Virus record (IMG/VR): IMGVR_UViG_3300043570_000854 | Location: 1 to 29,750 of that record | From: a virus | Reading direction: 5' to 3' (one strand) | DNA length: 29,750 nucleotides | Part shown: piece by piece, positions 1 to 7,453 of the stretch | How the letters are laid out: each line of letters starts with the position of its first letter | Numbering within the stretch: position 1 is the first letter of the stretch | Position numbers and translations under genes: made by a program | Notes under the pieces: model-generated | The model's database searches: none | The model's input: only the letters and a program-made list of their open reading frames with translations | What the model was told of the DNA's origin: nothing

Positions 1-2
1 AA

Positions 3-1289
3 TTTCAGTCATACGAAATTGGATCGGATCCTTTACCTGACCTGAGTGGTAAAATCGTCGTAGTTGGTGTAACTGCTGCTGGTATTGCGAATCCAGTAGC
101 GACTCCCGCAGGTGCGCAACATCCCCATCAGTTGCAAGCGTCAATTCTTGAAACTCTGATAAAAGGAGATTCGGTTGCGATTCCTGTGTGGAGTCAACTT
201 GCGGATCTTGCAGTTTTTCTTGGTCTTGCTCTGTCATTGATTATTCTTTCTCGTTTTAGATTCTCAATAGTATATATTGCAATTCTACTAGGTGGATATC
301 TATACTTACCAACATATTTATTTCAAACGCAGAATATTTTATTCGATGTTTCGTTTAACGTCTTTGCCATTGCATTAATCTATATGCACATCTACACTGC
401 TAAGTTTATCAGTGAGTTCCTACAAAAACAACAAATCAAGAAGCAATTCGGAACCTATCTGTCACCAGATCTCGTAGCACAACTACAACGTCAACCAGAA
501 CTATTGCAACTGGGTGGTGATTCTAGAGAACTGTCGATCATGTTCACAGACGTTCGTGGGTTCACTACTATTTCTGAGCACTACGGCGAAGACGTTCAGG
601 GTCTGACTAAGATTATGAATCGTTACATGACAGTTATGACAAGAGCAATTTTAGAGAATAAAGGTACACTTGATAAGTATATCGGTGATGCGCAAATGGC
701 ATTCTGGAATGCACCTGTAGATAATAAACAACATGCATTGGATGCTGTGCGAACAGCATTCCAAATGTTAAAGGATTTGGAGACTTTTAATGAAGAAGTT
801 ACGAGAGAAGGCATTCCCGCTTTTGGCATGGGTCTTGGTATTAACACTGCCACTGTGGTTGTTGGTAATATGGGCAGCGACCAGCGTTTTGATTATACTT
901 GCTTGGGTGATGGGGTTAATCTGGCTGCTCGTCTCGAAGGTCAGTCCAAACCTTATGGTGTCAAACTCGTCCTCGGACCACAAACGGCCGAATTGGTTGG
1001 GGATGTATACCAAGTCGTAGAACTTGACCTGATTGCAGTGAAGGGTAAGACAGAACCTGCGCGAATCTATACAGCATTCCCATTTTTTGATGCTCCTGGC
1101 GAATTGCAACATAAGAAGTTCTTGCAACTATATCGCGAAGGTAAATGGGAGACTGCTAAAATGTTTGCCAGCGACTTAAAGAAGTGCTGGCAAGGAGAGT
1201 TGGTCAATTATTATGATATGATGCTCGAGCGCATGGAGGGCGAACCTCCTGCTAACTTCGATGGTGTTTATCGAGCAACGACCAAGTAA
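3..1289 (+). CDS. CHASE2-domain class III adenylate/guanylate cyclase, 5' truncated
   Basis: The reading frame is open from base 3 with no start, so the N-terminus lies outside the window; 428 residues remain. The first ~50 residues read as the end of a CHASE2 extracellular sensor (GKIVVVGVTAAG, then a TP..G motif and a conserved Ala-rich helix). Three hydrophobic segments follow (about residues 63-80, 85-105 and 110-130). A class III cyclase catalytic domain follows at about 175-360. The metal-binding aspartates are visible in FTDVRGFT and in KYIGDAQMAFW. The YTCLGDGVNLAARLE block supplies the Asn and Arg of the active site, so the enzyme looks intact. The family makes cAMP or cGMP from ATP or GTP; Lys in DKYIGD slightly favours ATP. 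Cyclases are very unusual in T4-like phages. It converges on the minus-strand gene at 1252-1434, overlapping by 38 bases. Confidence 0.88.
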   Translation, partial: FQSYEIGSDPLPDLSGKIVVVGVTAAGIANPVATPAGAQHPHQLQASILETLIKGDSVAIPVWSQLADLAVFLGLALSLIILSRFRFSIVYIAILLGGYLYLPTYLFQTQNILFDVSFNVFAIALIYMHIYTAKFISEFLQKQQIKKQFGTYLSPDLVAQLQRQPELLQLGGDSRELSIMFTDVRGFTTISEHYGEDVQGLTKIMNRYMTVMTRAILENKGTLDKYIGDAQMAFWNAPVDNKQHALDAVRTAFQMLKDLETFNEEVTREGIPAFGMGLGINTATVVVGNMGSDQRFDYTCLGDGVNLAARLEGQSKPYGVKLVLGPQTAELVGDVYQVVELDLIAVKGKTEPARIYTAFPFFDAPGELQHKKFLQLYREGKWETAKMFASDLKKCWQGELVNYYDMMLERMEGEPPANFDGVYRATTK

Positions 1290-1434
1290 GTAGGAATGTG
1301 TTCGGGTTCTTGAGATCGTAGAACACAGGTTCTTGTTTTGGGTTTATCGTATAACTATGTTCTAAACTATACAGATCCTGTTCTACTTTCTCAAAATGCG
1401 TATCGAGTTCCTGATCGTGGATTGATGTGCTCAT
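1252..1434 (-). CDS. Small hypothetical protein, last gene of coupled operon
   Basis: A 60-residue ORF of unknown function. Its ATG overlaps the stop of the gene before it in an ATGA arrangement, which suggests translational coupling. The N-terminal half is acidic and probably helical (residues 4-28 rich in Asp, Glu and Gln). The C-terminal half has a hydrophobic patch (FLLTW). Its 3' end runs 38 bases into the end of the cyclase gene on the opposite strand. No family is recognised. The main support for it being real is its position in a run of four genes joined by overlapping start and stop codons. Confidence 0.55.
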   Translation of the reverse strand: MSTSIHDQELDTHFEKVEQDLYSLEHSYTINPKQEPVFYDLKNPNTFLLTWSLLDKHHRS

Positions 1435-1601
1435 TGCTTTTCCAGTTCTATCTTATTTACTAACTTCCACATAATCTGTTCTATGATGTTTGCTTCTTCG
1501 TCCAGGTCTGCGTCAAACAATGCATTCTGTAATGCGCCAACGCTACCATCGACCAATTCGTCGAAATATGGTGCATCTTCTTCAAGAAAAGAAACGGTCA
1601 T
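1431..1601 (-). CDS. Small acidic hypothetical protein
   Basis: I chose the ATG at 1601 rather than the upstream ATG at 1631. It follows an AGGAG ribosome site at good spacing and overlaps the preceding stop as TAATG. This gives 56 residues, rich in Asp and Glu (EEDAPYFDELVDG, then DADLDEEAN), predicted helical, with no membrane segment and no recognised family. Such small acidic proteins are typical of the early, host-takeover regions of T4-like phages, but no function can be assigned from the sequence. Confidence 0.65.
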   Translation of the reverse strand: MTVSFLEEDAPYFDELVDGSVGALQNALFDADLDEEANIIEQIMWKLVNKIELEKQ

Positions 1602-1819
1602 TAAAAACTCCTGCCAAGATTTTGTTGACAATATTTGCGAAATAGATCTTCATAATCACCAGTCTTATAAACCCATGCTTCATATAGAAGTTGGAGTGGA
1701 GTTCTACAATCTTCGACTAGTTTGTTAACGTAGTAACCTCGATCGACTAGTTCTTCAATAAGTTCTTCGTCGTCAAAATCTTCAAGTTCAATATGGACTT
1801 CTGTGGTAATGTATGGCAT
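1601..1819 (-). CDS. Small acidic hypothetical protein
   Basis: 72 residues. The ATG overlaps the stop of the upstream gene as TAATG and is preceded by AAGGA. The N-terminus (MPYITTEVHIELEDF) suggests a beta strand. An acidic helix follows (DDEELIEELVDRGYYV), and the C-terminal half is aromatic-rich. Its beginning (a short strand, then an acidic helix with a D-x-x-x-L-I-x-x-L pattern) resembles small phage proteins often found in early regions, but I do not recognise a named family. It is the second gene of the coupled minus-strand operon. Confidence 0.7.
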   Translation of the reverse strand: MPYITTEVHIELEDFDDEELIEELVDRGYYVNKLVEDCRTPLQLLYEAWVYKTGDYEDLFRKYCQQNLGRSF

Positions 1820-2052
1820 TATGCTACTTCCTTCTCATCAATCATATCGCTCTTCAGAGACTGCTTCCATTCCAACTTACGGCGGAGAAACTCTTCGAAC
1901 GTCTTATAACTAGGGACACCATTGGCTTCTAACTCACCATTGATTTCTAGGAAATCTTGGGCGATATATCCCCATCCATTCCACTCATAACCAAGAGTTT
2001 CAAGTAGGGTTTCTGCTTCTTCAGAAATTTGAAATTCATTCATATCAATCAT
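1819..2052 (-). CDS. Small acidic hypothetical protein, first gene of operon
   Basis: 77 residues from the ATG at 2052, which is preceded by GGAG at a spacing of six. The same frame continues up to an ATG at 2088, but that codon lies inside the predicted promoter spacer and cannot be transcribed from it. ATG codons at 2067 and 2064 sit almost on the predicted transcription start and are alternatives. The protein is acidic with a GYEWNGWGYIAQDFLE segment, suggesting a small globular fold. No family is recognised. It is the first of four genes linked by TAATG/ATGA overlaps down to 1252. Confidence 0.72.
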   Translation of the reverse strand: MIDMNEFQISEEAETLLETLGYEWNGWGYIAQDFLEINGELEANGVPSYKTFEEFLRRKLEWKQSLKSDMIDEKEVA

Positions 2053-2076
2053 CTTAGTCTCCATCATAATATTACC

Positions 2077-2105
2077 AATATACCCCATTTTCTGGGAAAA
2101 GTCAA
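2077..2105 (-). promoter_or_regulatory. Sigma70-like early promoter for the small-gene operon
   Basis: On the minus strand, TTGACT (2105-2100) is separated by 17 bases from TATATT (2082-2077). The -35 box is preceded by C and followed by TTTT, as in the other early promoters of this window. Transcription should start near 2070, just ahead of the 1819-2052 gene. Confidence 0.8.
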
Positions 2106-2112
2106 GCTCTTT

Positions 2113-2406
2113 TTACTTTCTTATGATATATTTTAAAAGTGGGTTGTCGCGCTTGACTCGTCCTTTTCTGAATTCGTATTCTAAATAATTTTCTACGGTT
2201 TTGACTCCGTTTATGTACGTCGTGATTTCTCCGTCGTACGCTCGTTGAAGGCGATAAACCTCGTCTGCTTTCTTTTCGTGGTTGAACTTTAAACGTTCAA
2301 AATTACCGTGCTTACTGATCTGTGCTTTAATTCGGTTAAACTCGTCTTCCATTTCGAAAATTTCGGCGGTTTCTAGGTCTTGAAAAAGGTGATAAAGATC
2401 GGTCAT
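2113..2406 (-). CDS. Hypothetical protein, predicted coiled coil
   Basis: 97 residues of unknown function. The ATG at 2406 is preceded by AGGAG at good spacing, and a near-consensus promoter lies just upstream. The sequence is highly charged and mostly helical: residues 10-60 have heptad-like spacing of Leu/Ile/Phe among Glu and Lys. It ends in a basic tail (RKGRVKRDNPLLKYIIRK). The shape suggests a small nucleic-acid- or RNA-polymerase-binding early protein, but that is a guess. It is transcribed divergently from the 2549 gene and lies directly upstream of a second minus-strand promoter. Confidence 0.72.
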   Translation of the reverse strand: MTDLYHLFQDLETAEIFEMEDEFNRIKAQISKHGNFERLKFNHEKKADEVYRLQRAYDGEITTYINGVKTVENYLEYEFRKGRVKRDNPLLKYIIRK

Positions 2407-2424
2407 TACATTCTCCTATTATCC

Positions 2425-2453
2425 ATTCTACCGCAAGACGAGATAAAAGTCAA
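2425..2453 (-). promoter_or_regulatory. Sigma70-like early promoter
   Basis: On the minus strand, TTGACT (2453-2448), 17 bases, then TAGAAT (2430-2425). It is placed to transcribe the 2113-2406 gene with a leader of roughly 10-15 bases carrying AGGAG. It faces away from the plus-strand promoter at 2488-2516, so the ~140-base gap holds two divergent promoters. Confidence 0.78.
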
Positions 2454-2487
2454 CACCTCATTTGCTAAAATAATATCTTTTTTTCCC

Positions 2488-2516
2488 TTGACTTTTGTCT
2501 CGATAACAGGTATACT
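2488..2516 (+). promoter_or_regulatory. Sigma70-like early promoter
   Basis: TTGACT (2488-2493), 17 bases, then TATACT (2511-2516). Predicted start is near 2523, giving a ~26-base leader with AAGGAAAAGGA before the ATG at 2549. It may head the long plus-strand run through the radical SAM genes, since no clear terminator is seen before 13097. Confidence 0.8.
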
Positions 2517-2548
2517 GACTATGTCGTCTAAGGAAAAGGATAAGTTTT

Positions 2549-2959
2549 ATGTCAATGCACCTCATGTCCCCTGCGTTCACTACCACCAGCACTCGCAAGC
2601 GCAAGACTGCGAACAAGGGTGTGACTGCTAAGTATGCCCAAGATTGGGTTGCATATAACAAGCATATGAAGAAACTTGGATGTAAGACCAAGACGTTTGA
2701 CGAATACGTTACTTATCGTCAGGGTAAGTATAAACCCAAACTGAAGGGTGTCGTGTCGAACCCTATGCATGCAACTACCCTTCGTCGCGAGTCGCCTAAA
2801 TACGAGAGCGGTGATGGCATCGGTGTTACGTTTGCCAAGAAACCTAATGAATATACTGGCACTCTGATCAAGGGCATCGCTACTATGCACAAGAGCAATG
2901 CTGTTCCTGTCATTGATCAAAAACAAATGGAAGAAATCTCAAGGATGCGTCGTGGTTAA
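2549..2959 (+). CDS. Conserved small marine T4-like phage protein
   Basis: 136 residues, basic. The start is supported by an AAGGA ribosome site eight bases upstream and by the promoter at 2488. The C-terminal part (YTGTLIKGIATMHKSNAVPV, then Q-x-x-x-ISRMRR) is a pattern I recall from small proteins common in cyanophages and other marine T4-like phages. No biochemical role is known to me. The N-terminus is rich in Thr, Lys and Arg and probably disordered or nucleic-acid binding. Its end overlaps the likely GTG start of the next gene by eight bases. Confidence 0.8.
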   Translation: MSMHLMSPAFTTTSTRKRKTANKGVTAKYAQDWVAYNKHMKKLGCKTKTFDEYVTYRQGKYKPKLKGVVSNPMHATTLRRESPKYESGDGIGVTFAKKPNEYTGTLIKGIATMHKSNAVPVIDQKQMEEISRMRRG

Positions 2960-3536
2960 TTTTGATGTTGTAATGAAGTGGATGGAATACATCCGCAACA
3001 ATCCAGAGAATGCATACAGATTCTCGGAGAACTTTTGGTCGAGTCAGATCGACAGTAAGAAGTGGTTACTCGAACACGTAACTCCCATGGATCTATCTAT
3101 CGTAATTTTTGGTGGATGGCATGGAATTCTTGCGCAGTTTATTGCACACAAGTTTCCCGATGTGCGTATTGTAACTACTGACGTCGATCCTAACTGTGAA
3201 CATGTCTTCAATGCGATCAACGAGCATTATCACGAAATTAGTTTCCGTCACCATGACATGCAAAATGGAATGCCTGCTGCCTGTATGTATCCTCATCTAG
3301 TAATCAATACAAGTAGCGAACATGTGACGCAGGAAGTTTATGATGCTTGGTGGAACGCTATTCCTAGCGGGACTAAATATATCGTCCAAGGAAATAATCT
3401 AGAAAATCCTGAGCATGTTCGTCTTGCCGATAATCTAGAGCAATTCTTAAACATAAACAGAATCAAAGAACCAGAATACGCTGGTATGTTGAAGTGTGGG
3501 CATTTCTATAGATACATGGCAGTGGGATACAAATAA
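2952..3536 (+). CDS. Class I SAM-dependent methyltransferase-like protein
   Basis: 194 residues from a GTG at 2952, which follows AAGGA at a spacing of six; ATG at 2973 is the alternative. The core reads as a Rossmann methyltransferase. IVIFGGWHGILAQFIAHKF supplies the first strand and glycine loop (GGWHG). The second strand ends in an acidic pair (TTDVDP), followed by an HHDMQ segment and LVINTSSEHV at the strand 4 position. The substrate cannot be told. It ends in the TAATG overlap with the first radical SAM gene, so it is translated as part of that cluster and probably acts in the same pathway. Confidence 0.72.
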   Translation: MVNFDVVMKWMEYIRNNPENAYRFSENFWSSQIDSKKWLLEHVTPMDLSIVIFGGWHGILAQFIAHKFPDVRIVTTDVDPNCEHVFNAINEHYHEISFRHHDMQNGMPAACMYPHLVINTSSEHVTQEVYDAWWNAIPSGTKYIVQGNNLENPEHVRLADNLEQFLNINRIKEPEYAGMLKCGHFYRYMAVGYK

Positions 3537-4960
3537 TGAGCGATGGTGCACACGAAGAGCATAAGTTAGATGTTCACTCAGTAGATTCTTACTGGAATTT
3601 TCTAAAAGAAAAACGAGAACAGATTAATGCTGTCAGTCCTTCGTTTTGCGCTGCGAAATGGAAGCAGTCTACGATCTTGCTTTATAGTGGAGAGACACAT
3701 AGTTGTCACCACCCATCAAGACACAAAATTACTCTAGAAGACATTAAGGATAATCCAAGAGGCATTCATAACACAGCGGTCAAAATGGCAGCAAGAAAGG
3801 ATATGCTAAATGGAATTCAAACTAAAGAGTGTGACTATTGCTGGAAAATTGAGAATCTGAATAAGGATTGGATGAGCGATAGAATCTATAAATCCACTTA
3901 TTCTTGGGCATTACCGCATATCGAAGAAATTGTCGAGTCAGGAGAAGGTGCTAACATAGATCCTTCTTATCTCGAGGTTGCATTCGAATCAACTTGCAAT
4001 TTTAAGTGCGTCTATTGTAGTCCCGAAAGTTCTTCTCGTTGGCAAGAAGAAATCGAAACACATGGACCAATAGAACTTGAAGACTTCAACTTACATGATC
4101 TTGATTGGTTGAAGGAAGTTGGTAAACTGCCAATCCATCGTAAAGAACAAAATCCATATATTGATGCTTTCTGGAAGTGGTGGCCTGATCTCTATCCCAA
4201 TCTCCATACGTTTAGAATTACTGGCGGTGAACCCTTACTCAGTAAGCATACTTGGCGAGTTCTTGACTACATCGCAGAGAATCCCAATCCGAATTTGACA
4301 CTTGCGATTAATACTAATCTCAATGTTCCTGATAAATTGGTCGAAAAACTTGTAGAGTACATCAATAGAATCTCGTGCAATATTAAATTGTTCGACGTTT
4401 ATACATCCCTCGAGAGCACTGGCAAGCATGCCGAGTATTCTAGATTTGGTATGCAATTTGATGAGTTTAAGAAGAACTGTAAATATGTTCTGGATAATAC
4501 AGCGAATACAACACGGTTACATTATATGACCACAATTAATTTGACTAGTGCTCCGACATTTCTAGAATATCTCGGGTATATCAGAGAAATGCGATTGCAG
4601 TATTATAGCAAGTTGCACGAATTTAGAGTAAGAACCCACTTGTCATATCTTCGTTGGCCTCGGATGTTATGTTTGACACTACTATCAGATGAAGATAAGC
4701 AGAGGTTTGGTGACATGTGGATCGATTTCGTCGAGACGCATAAATTAACACCAAAAAAAACGACCCAAGAAACATTTTATTTGGAAGAAGTCGATCAAGT
4801 AAAACGATTAGTTGACTATATGAGATCGACAAAAGAACCTCAGTCTCTTTATAAAGACTTTAGAAACTATACTCGCAGTTTAGATAAACGTAGAAAAACA
4901 TCATTTGTTGAAACGTTTCCCGAACTTGCATATTTGATGGACGATGACTATTATGGATGA
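3536..4960 (+). CDS. Radical SAM protein with N-terminal cysteine domain (1 of 5)
   Basis: 474 residues. The radical SAM signature C154-x3-C158-x2-C161 (CNFKCVYC) should bind the 4Fe-4S cluster that cleaves SAM. TGGEP at 229-233 is the SAM-binding glycine motif. Ahead of the core is a second cysteine set (C38, C57, C99, C102; FC..KW, SCHHP, CDYC), which looks like a twitch/SPASM-type auxiliary cluster site placed at the N-terminus instead of the usual C-terminus. It is a paralogue of the next protein: both share SGET-x-SCH, the CDYCWKIE block and the NPYI-x-AFW-x-WWP block before TGGEP. The product is unknown. It overlaps the next gene by 17 bases. Confidence 0.88.
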   Translation: MSDGAHEEHKLDVHSVDSYWNFLKEKREQINAVSPSFCAAKWKQSTILLYSGETHSCHHPSRHKITLEDIKDNPRGIHNTAVKMAARKDMLNGIQTKECDYCWKIENLNKDWMSDRIYKSTYSWALPHIEEIVESGEGANIDPSYLEVAFESTCNFKCVYCSPESSSRWQEEIETHGPIELEDFNLHDLDWLKEVGKLPIHRKEQNPYIDAFWKWWPDLYPNLHTFRITGGEPLLSKHTWRVLDYIAENPNPNLTLAINTNLNVPDKLVEKLVEYINRISCNIKLFDVYTSLESTGKHAEYSRFGMQFDEFKKNCKYVLDNTANTTRLHYMTTINLTSAPTFLEYLGYIREMRLQYYSKLHEFRVRTHLSYLRWPRMLCLTLLSDEDKQRFGDMWIDFVETHKLTPKKTTQETFYLEEVDQVKRLVDYMRSTKEPQSLYKDFRNYTRSLDKRRKTSFVETFPELAYLMDDDYYG

Positions 4961-6278
4961 TAGATTGCTTCAATTTAGAGATGGTATATTAAATTCTAAA
5001 TCTGCATCGTTTTGCGGCGCGAAATGGGGAAATAGTACTCTGTGGTTGGGTAGCGGAGAAACCAGCAGTTGTCATCTTCCTCCTGTGCATAAAATAGATC
5101 CAGAGCAAATTTTATTAGATCCAGCAAAACTGCATAATACTGATCATAAAATAAAAATGCGGCAACTCATGAAGGACGGACATAAACCTTCTGAGTGTGA
5201 TTACTGCTGGAAGATTGAAAGTATGGGAACCGATTATATTTCAGATCGTGTCTTTAAGTCGTTGCAGTTTAGTCCTGAAGAAATGCAAGAATGGTTTAAT
5301 AAACCATCAGATGCTCGTATCATTCCGCCTACATTGGAAGTTATGTTCGATAGAACTTGCAATTTTGCATGCAGTTATTGTAATGCAAATTTCAGCACAA
5401 CGTGGGAACGAGACATAAAGAAACATGGTCACTATGATCTTGAGACTTCTGGTGGTGGCGCATTTAAACATGATGGTACGGTAAATAATTGTTATGAGAA
5501 AACAGAAAATCCATATATCAAAGCATTTTGGGAATGGTGGCCAGAACTTAGTAAAGAACTTCGCACACTAAGGGTTACTGGTGGTGAACCATTAATGAGC
5601 ACAGATGTTTGGAAACTGATTGATTTATTTGCGGAAGAGAAATACCAGTTTGAATTGGGAATCAATACCAATCTGGGCGCAAAAAAATCTATCATAGATA
5701 GACTGATAGAGAGATCACACGACATTAACAATCTTACTCTCTTCACAAGTATGGAGACCACAGGTGCGCAAGCAGAGTATATTCGCGATGGGTTAAATTA
5801 CGAATCTTGGTGTGATAATGTTGAGCGTATTCTCGGTGAATCTAATGTGAAACGCATTGTTGTTATGATGACAATTAATGCGCTGTGTCTATTTAACATA
5901 ACTGAAATTATGGACCAGATTATGTTGTGGAAACGTCGATATGGAAATCGGATAAGTATGAGCATTAACTTCCTTCGGTTTCCTGCGTTTCAGAGTCTAA
6001 CTGTTTTACCTGATTCCATCAGAGAAACTGCTTATCATAACCTAAGCAATTGGTTCGAAAGAAATCGAGAAAACCCTGATCTTATTGTTACTGAGAAGAG
6101 TGATGTTGAACGATTAATTTCGTATGTAAATATCATTGAAACGCCACATTCCTACGACACAGATTTAGAGAAGAATCGAAAAGATTTTAAAAAGTTCTAC
6201 ACACAATATAGTTCTCGTAGAGACCTGTCAATTAACGTATTCCCCGAGGAGTTTTTACAGTGGTTCAACACTCTCTAA
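4944..6278 (+). CDS. Radical SAM protein with N-terminal cysteine domain (2 of 5)
   Basis: 444 residues. Auxiliary cysteines are C24, C43, C85 and C88. The radical SAM motif is C139-x3-C143-x2-C146 (CNFACSYC), and VTGGEPLMS follows the NPYIKAFWEWWPEL block. The close match in layout to the preceding protein points to an old tandem duplication, although the two have diverged widely outside the motifs. ATG at 4953 is an alternative start three codons in. The enzyme is probably cytoplasmic and oxygen-sensitive, and acts on an unknown substrate together with its neighbours. It overlaps the following gene by 19 bases. Confidence 0.88.
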   Translation: MTIMDDRLLQFRDGILNSKSASFCGAKWGNSTLWLGSGETSSCHLPPVHKIDPEQILLDPAKLHNTDHKIKMRQLMKDGHKPSECDYCWKIESMGTDYISDRVFKSLQFSPEEMQEWFNKPSDARIIPPTLEVMFDRTCNFACSYCNANFSTTWERDIKKHGHYDLETSGGGAFKHDGTVNNCYEKTENPYIKAFWEWWPELSKELRTLRVTGGEPLMSTDVWKLIDLFAEEKYQFELGINTNLGAKKSIIDRLIERSHDINNLTLFTSMETTGAQAEYIRDGLNYESWCDNVERILGESNVKRIVVMMTINALCLFNITEIMDQIMLWKRRYGNRISMSINFLRFPAFQSLTVLPDSIRETAYHNLSNWFERNRENPDLIVTEKSDVERLISYVNIIETPHSYDTDLEKNRKDFKKFYTQYSSRRDLSINVFPEEFLQWFNTL

Positions 6279-7453
6279 GAAATGACGGGTATTGTACCCT
6301 CCCGTTCAATCATATGAATCTACATCCCAACGGCAACGTTTCTATTTGTTGTGTTGCTAAAATGGATGGTCCAGATAGTGGATTCGCCAAAGATAGTCAA
6401 GGAGAATTGCTAAATTTAAAAACACACACATTTGATGAAATCTTTAATAGTTATTCGACGAACAGAATTCGCGAAGAAATGTTATCCCAACAGTATCCAT
6501 CTGCTTGCGAGGGTTGTTATAAGATTGAGCAATATGGTGGAAAGTCGCGACGAATTACTGAAAATAATCGATGGGAAAATATTGAGAAACCTAAACTAGA
6601 ATTTCTAGATATCAGATTAAGTAACCTTTGTAACTTAAAGTGTTTGATGTGTTATCCTGACTCTAGTTCTTCCCTTGTGTCTGATTATAAAGAATGGTCT
6701 GACCAACTTCCATTTATGACAAAAAACAGTGCTGAACATGAATTGTTTCAGTGGTTCGACGAAAGTATTATTGATCAACTATATGCACACAAAGACACTT
6801 TAAGGTATCTGTATATTAATGGCGGCGAACCGTTTATTATGCCGATGCACTGGAAATTACTTGAAAAACTAATAGAATGGGGTGTCGCTAGTAACATTCA
6901 TATCAGTTACAACACCAATTGCACAACTTATGATGAATCGTTCAGCGATTATTGGAAACACTTTAAGGTTGTTACGCTTGGTTGTAGTATGGATGCAGTA
7001 GGTGATAGAAATAAGTTTATTCGATACCCAAATGATTGGGAAAAGGCGAATAGAAATATTCAAAAGTTTCTAGAAAATCCTCATATCGCTGCTATAAACA
7101 TTACATGTAGCATTCAATGGTTGAATGCACCATATCTACCTGAGTTTTATGAATGGGCAGTTCCGCTCACTAAACTCAAACCCCACACAACTATCAATCA
7201 GAATTTCATTGTGTTTCCTGAGTATCTCTCGTTGAATTGTGCATCAAAACAATTCAAAGAAGATTTAAAGTTGCTATATGAAGACTCTCCGTATTCAAAC
7301 TGGATTCTTACTGAAACAATGAAATCGTATCTTCGTGTTGAATCTGAAGATGATAAACTTTGGAATCAGGGTAATAAATACTTAGACGTTGTTCAACTGA
7401 GTAGAAAAATGGGCCCGTGGAAAGATATATTCAATTATGACTATCAATACTGA
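6260..7453 (+). CDS. Twitch-type radical SAM protein (3 of 5)
   Basis: 397 residues from a GTG at 6260 with GAGGA nine bases upstream. The N-terminal segment has the classic twitch/SPASM look: YC-x-LPF-x-HMNLHPNG-x-VSICC, an acidic helix, then CEGCYKIEQYGG (C12, C30, C31, C83, C86). The radical SAM motif is C124-x3-C128-x2-C131 (CNLKCLMC), and NGGEPF follows at about residue 200. It belongs to a different subgroup from the first two, being closer to the widespread twitch-domain radical SAM proteins reported from marine phages. Substrate unknown. It overlaps the next gene by 17 bases. Confidence 0.88.
   Translation: MVQHSLRNDGYCTLPFNHMNLHPNGNVSICCVAKMDGPDSGFAKDSQGELLNLKTHTFDEIFNSYSTNRIREEMLSQQYPSACEGCYKIEQYGGKSRRITENNRWENIEKPKLEFLDIRLSNLCNLKCLMCYPDSSSSLVSDYKEWSDQLPFMTKNSAEHELFQWFDESIIDQLYAHKDTLRYLYINGGEPFIMPMHWKLLEKLIEWGVASNIHISYNTNCTTYDESFSDYWKHFKVVTLGCSMDAVGDRNKFIRYPNDWEKANRNIQKFLENPHIAAINITCSIQWLNAPYLPEFYEWAVPLTKLKPHTTINQNFIVFPEYLSLNCASKQFKEDLKLLYEDSPYSNWILTETMKSYLRVESEDDKLWNQGNKYLDVVQLSRKMGPWKDIFNYDYQY

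Noticed and set aside
2521-2631. 36-codon Cys/His-rich ORF just after the 2488 promoter
   Set aside because: It overlaps most of the start of the 136-residue conserved gene in another frame, has no ribosome site and begins upstream of the predicted transcription start.
7373-7380. AATAAATA inside radical SAM gene 3
   Set aside because: It is on the coding strand of an AT-rich gene with the next start 57 bases away and already coupled by overlap; no further support. It shows such 8-base matches can arise by chance.
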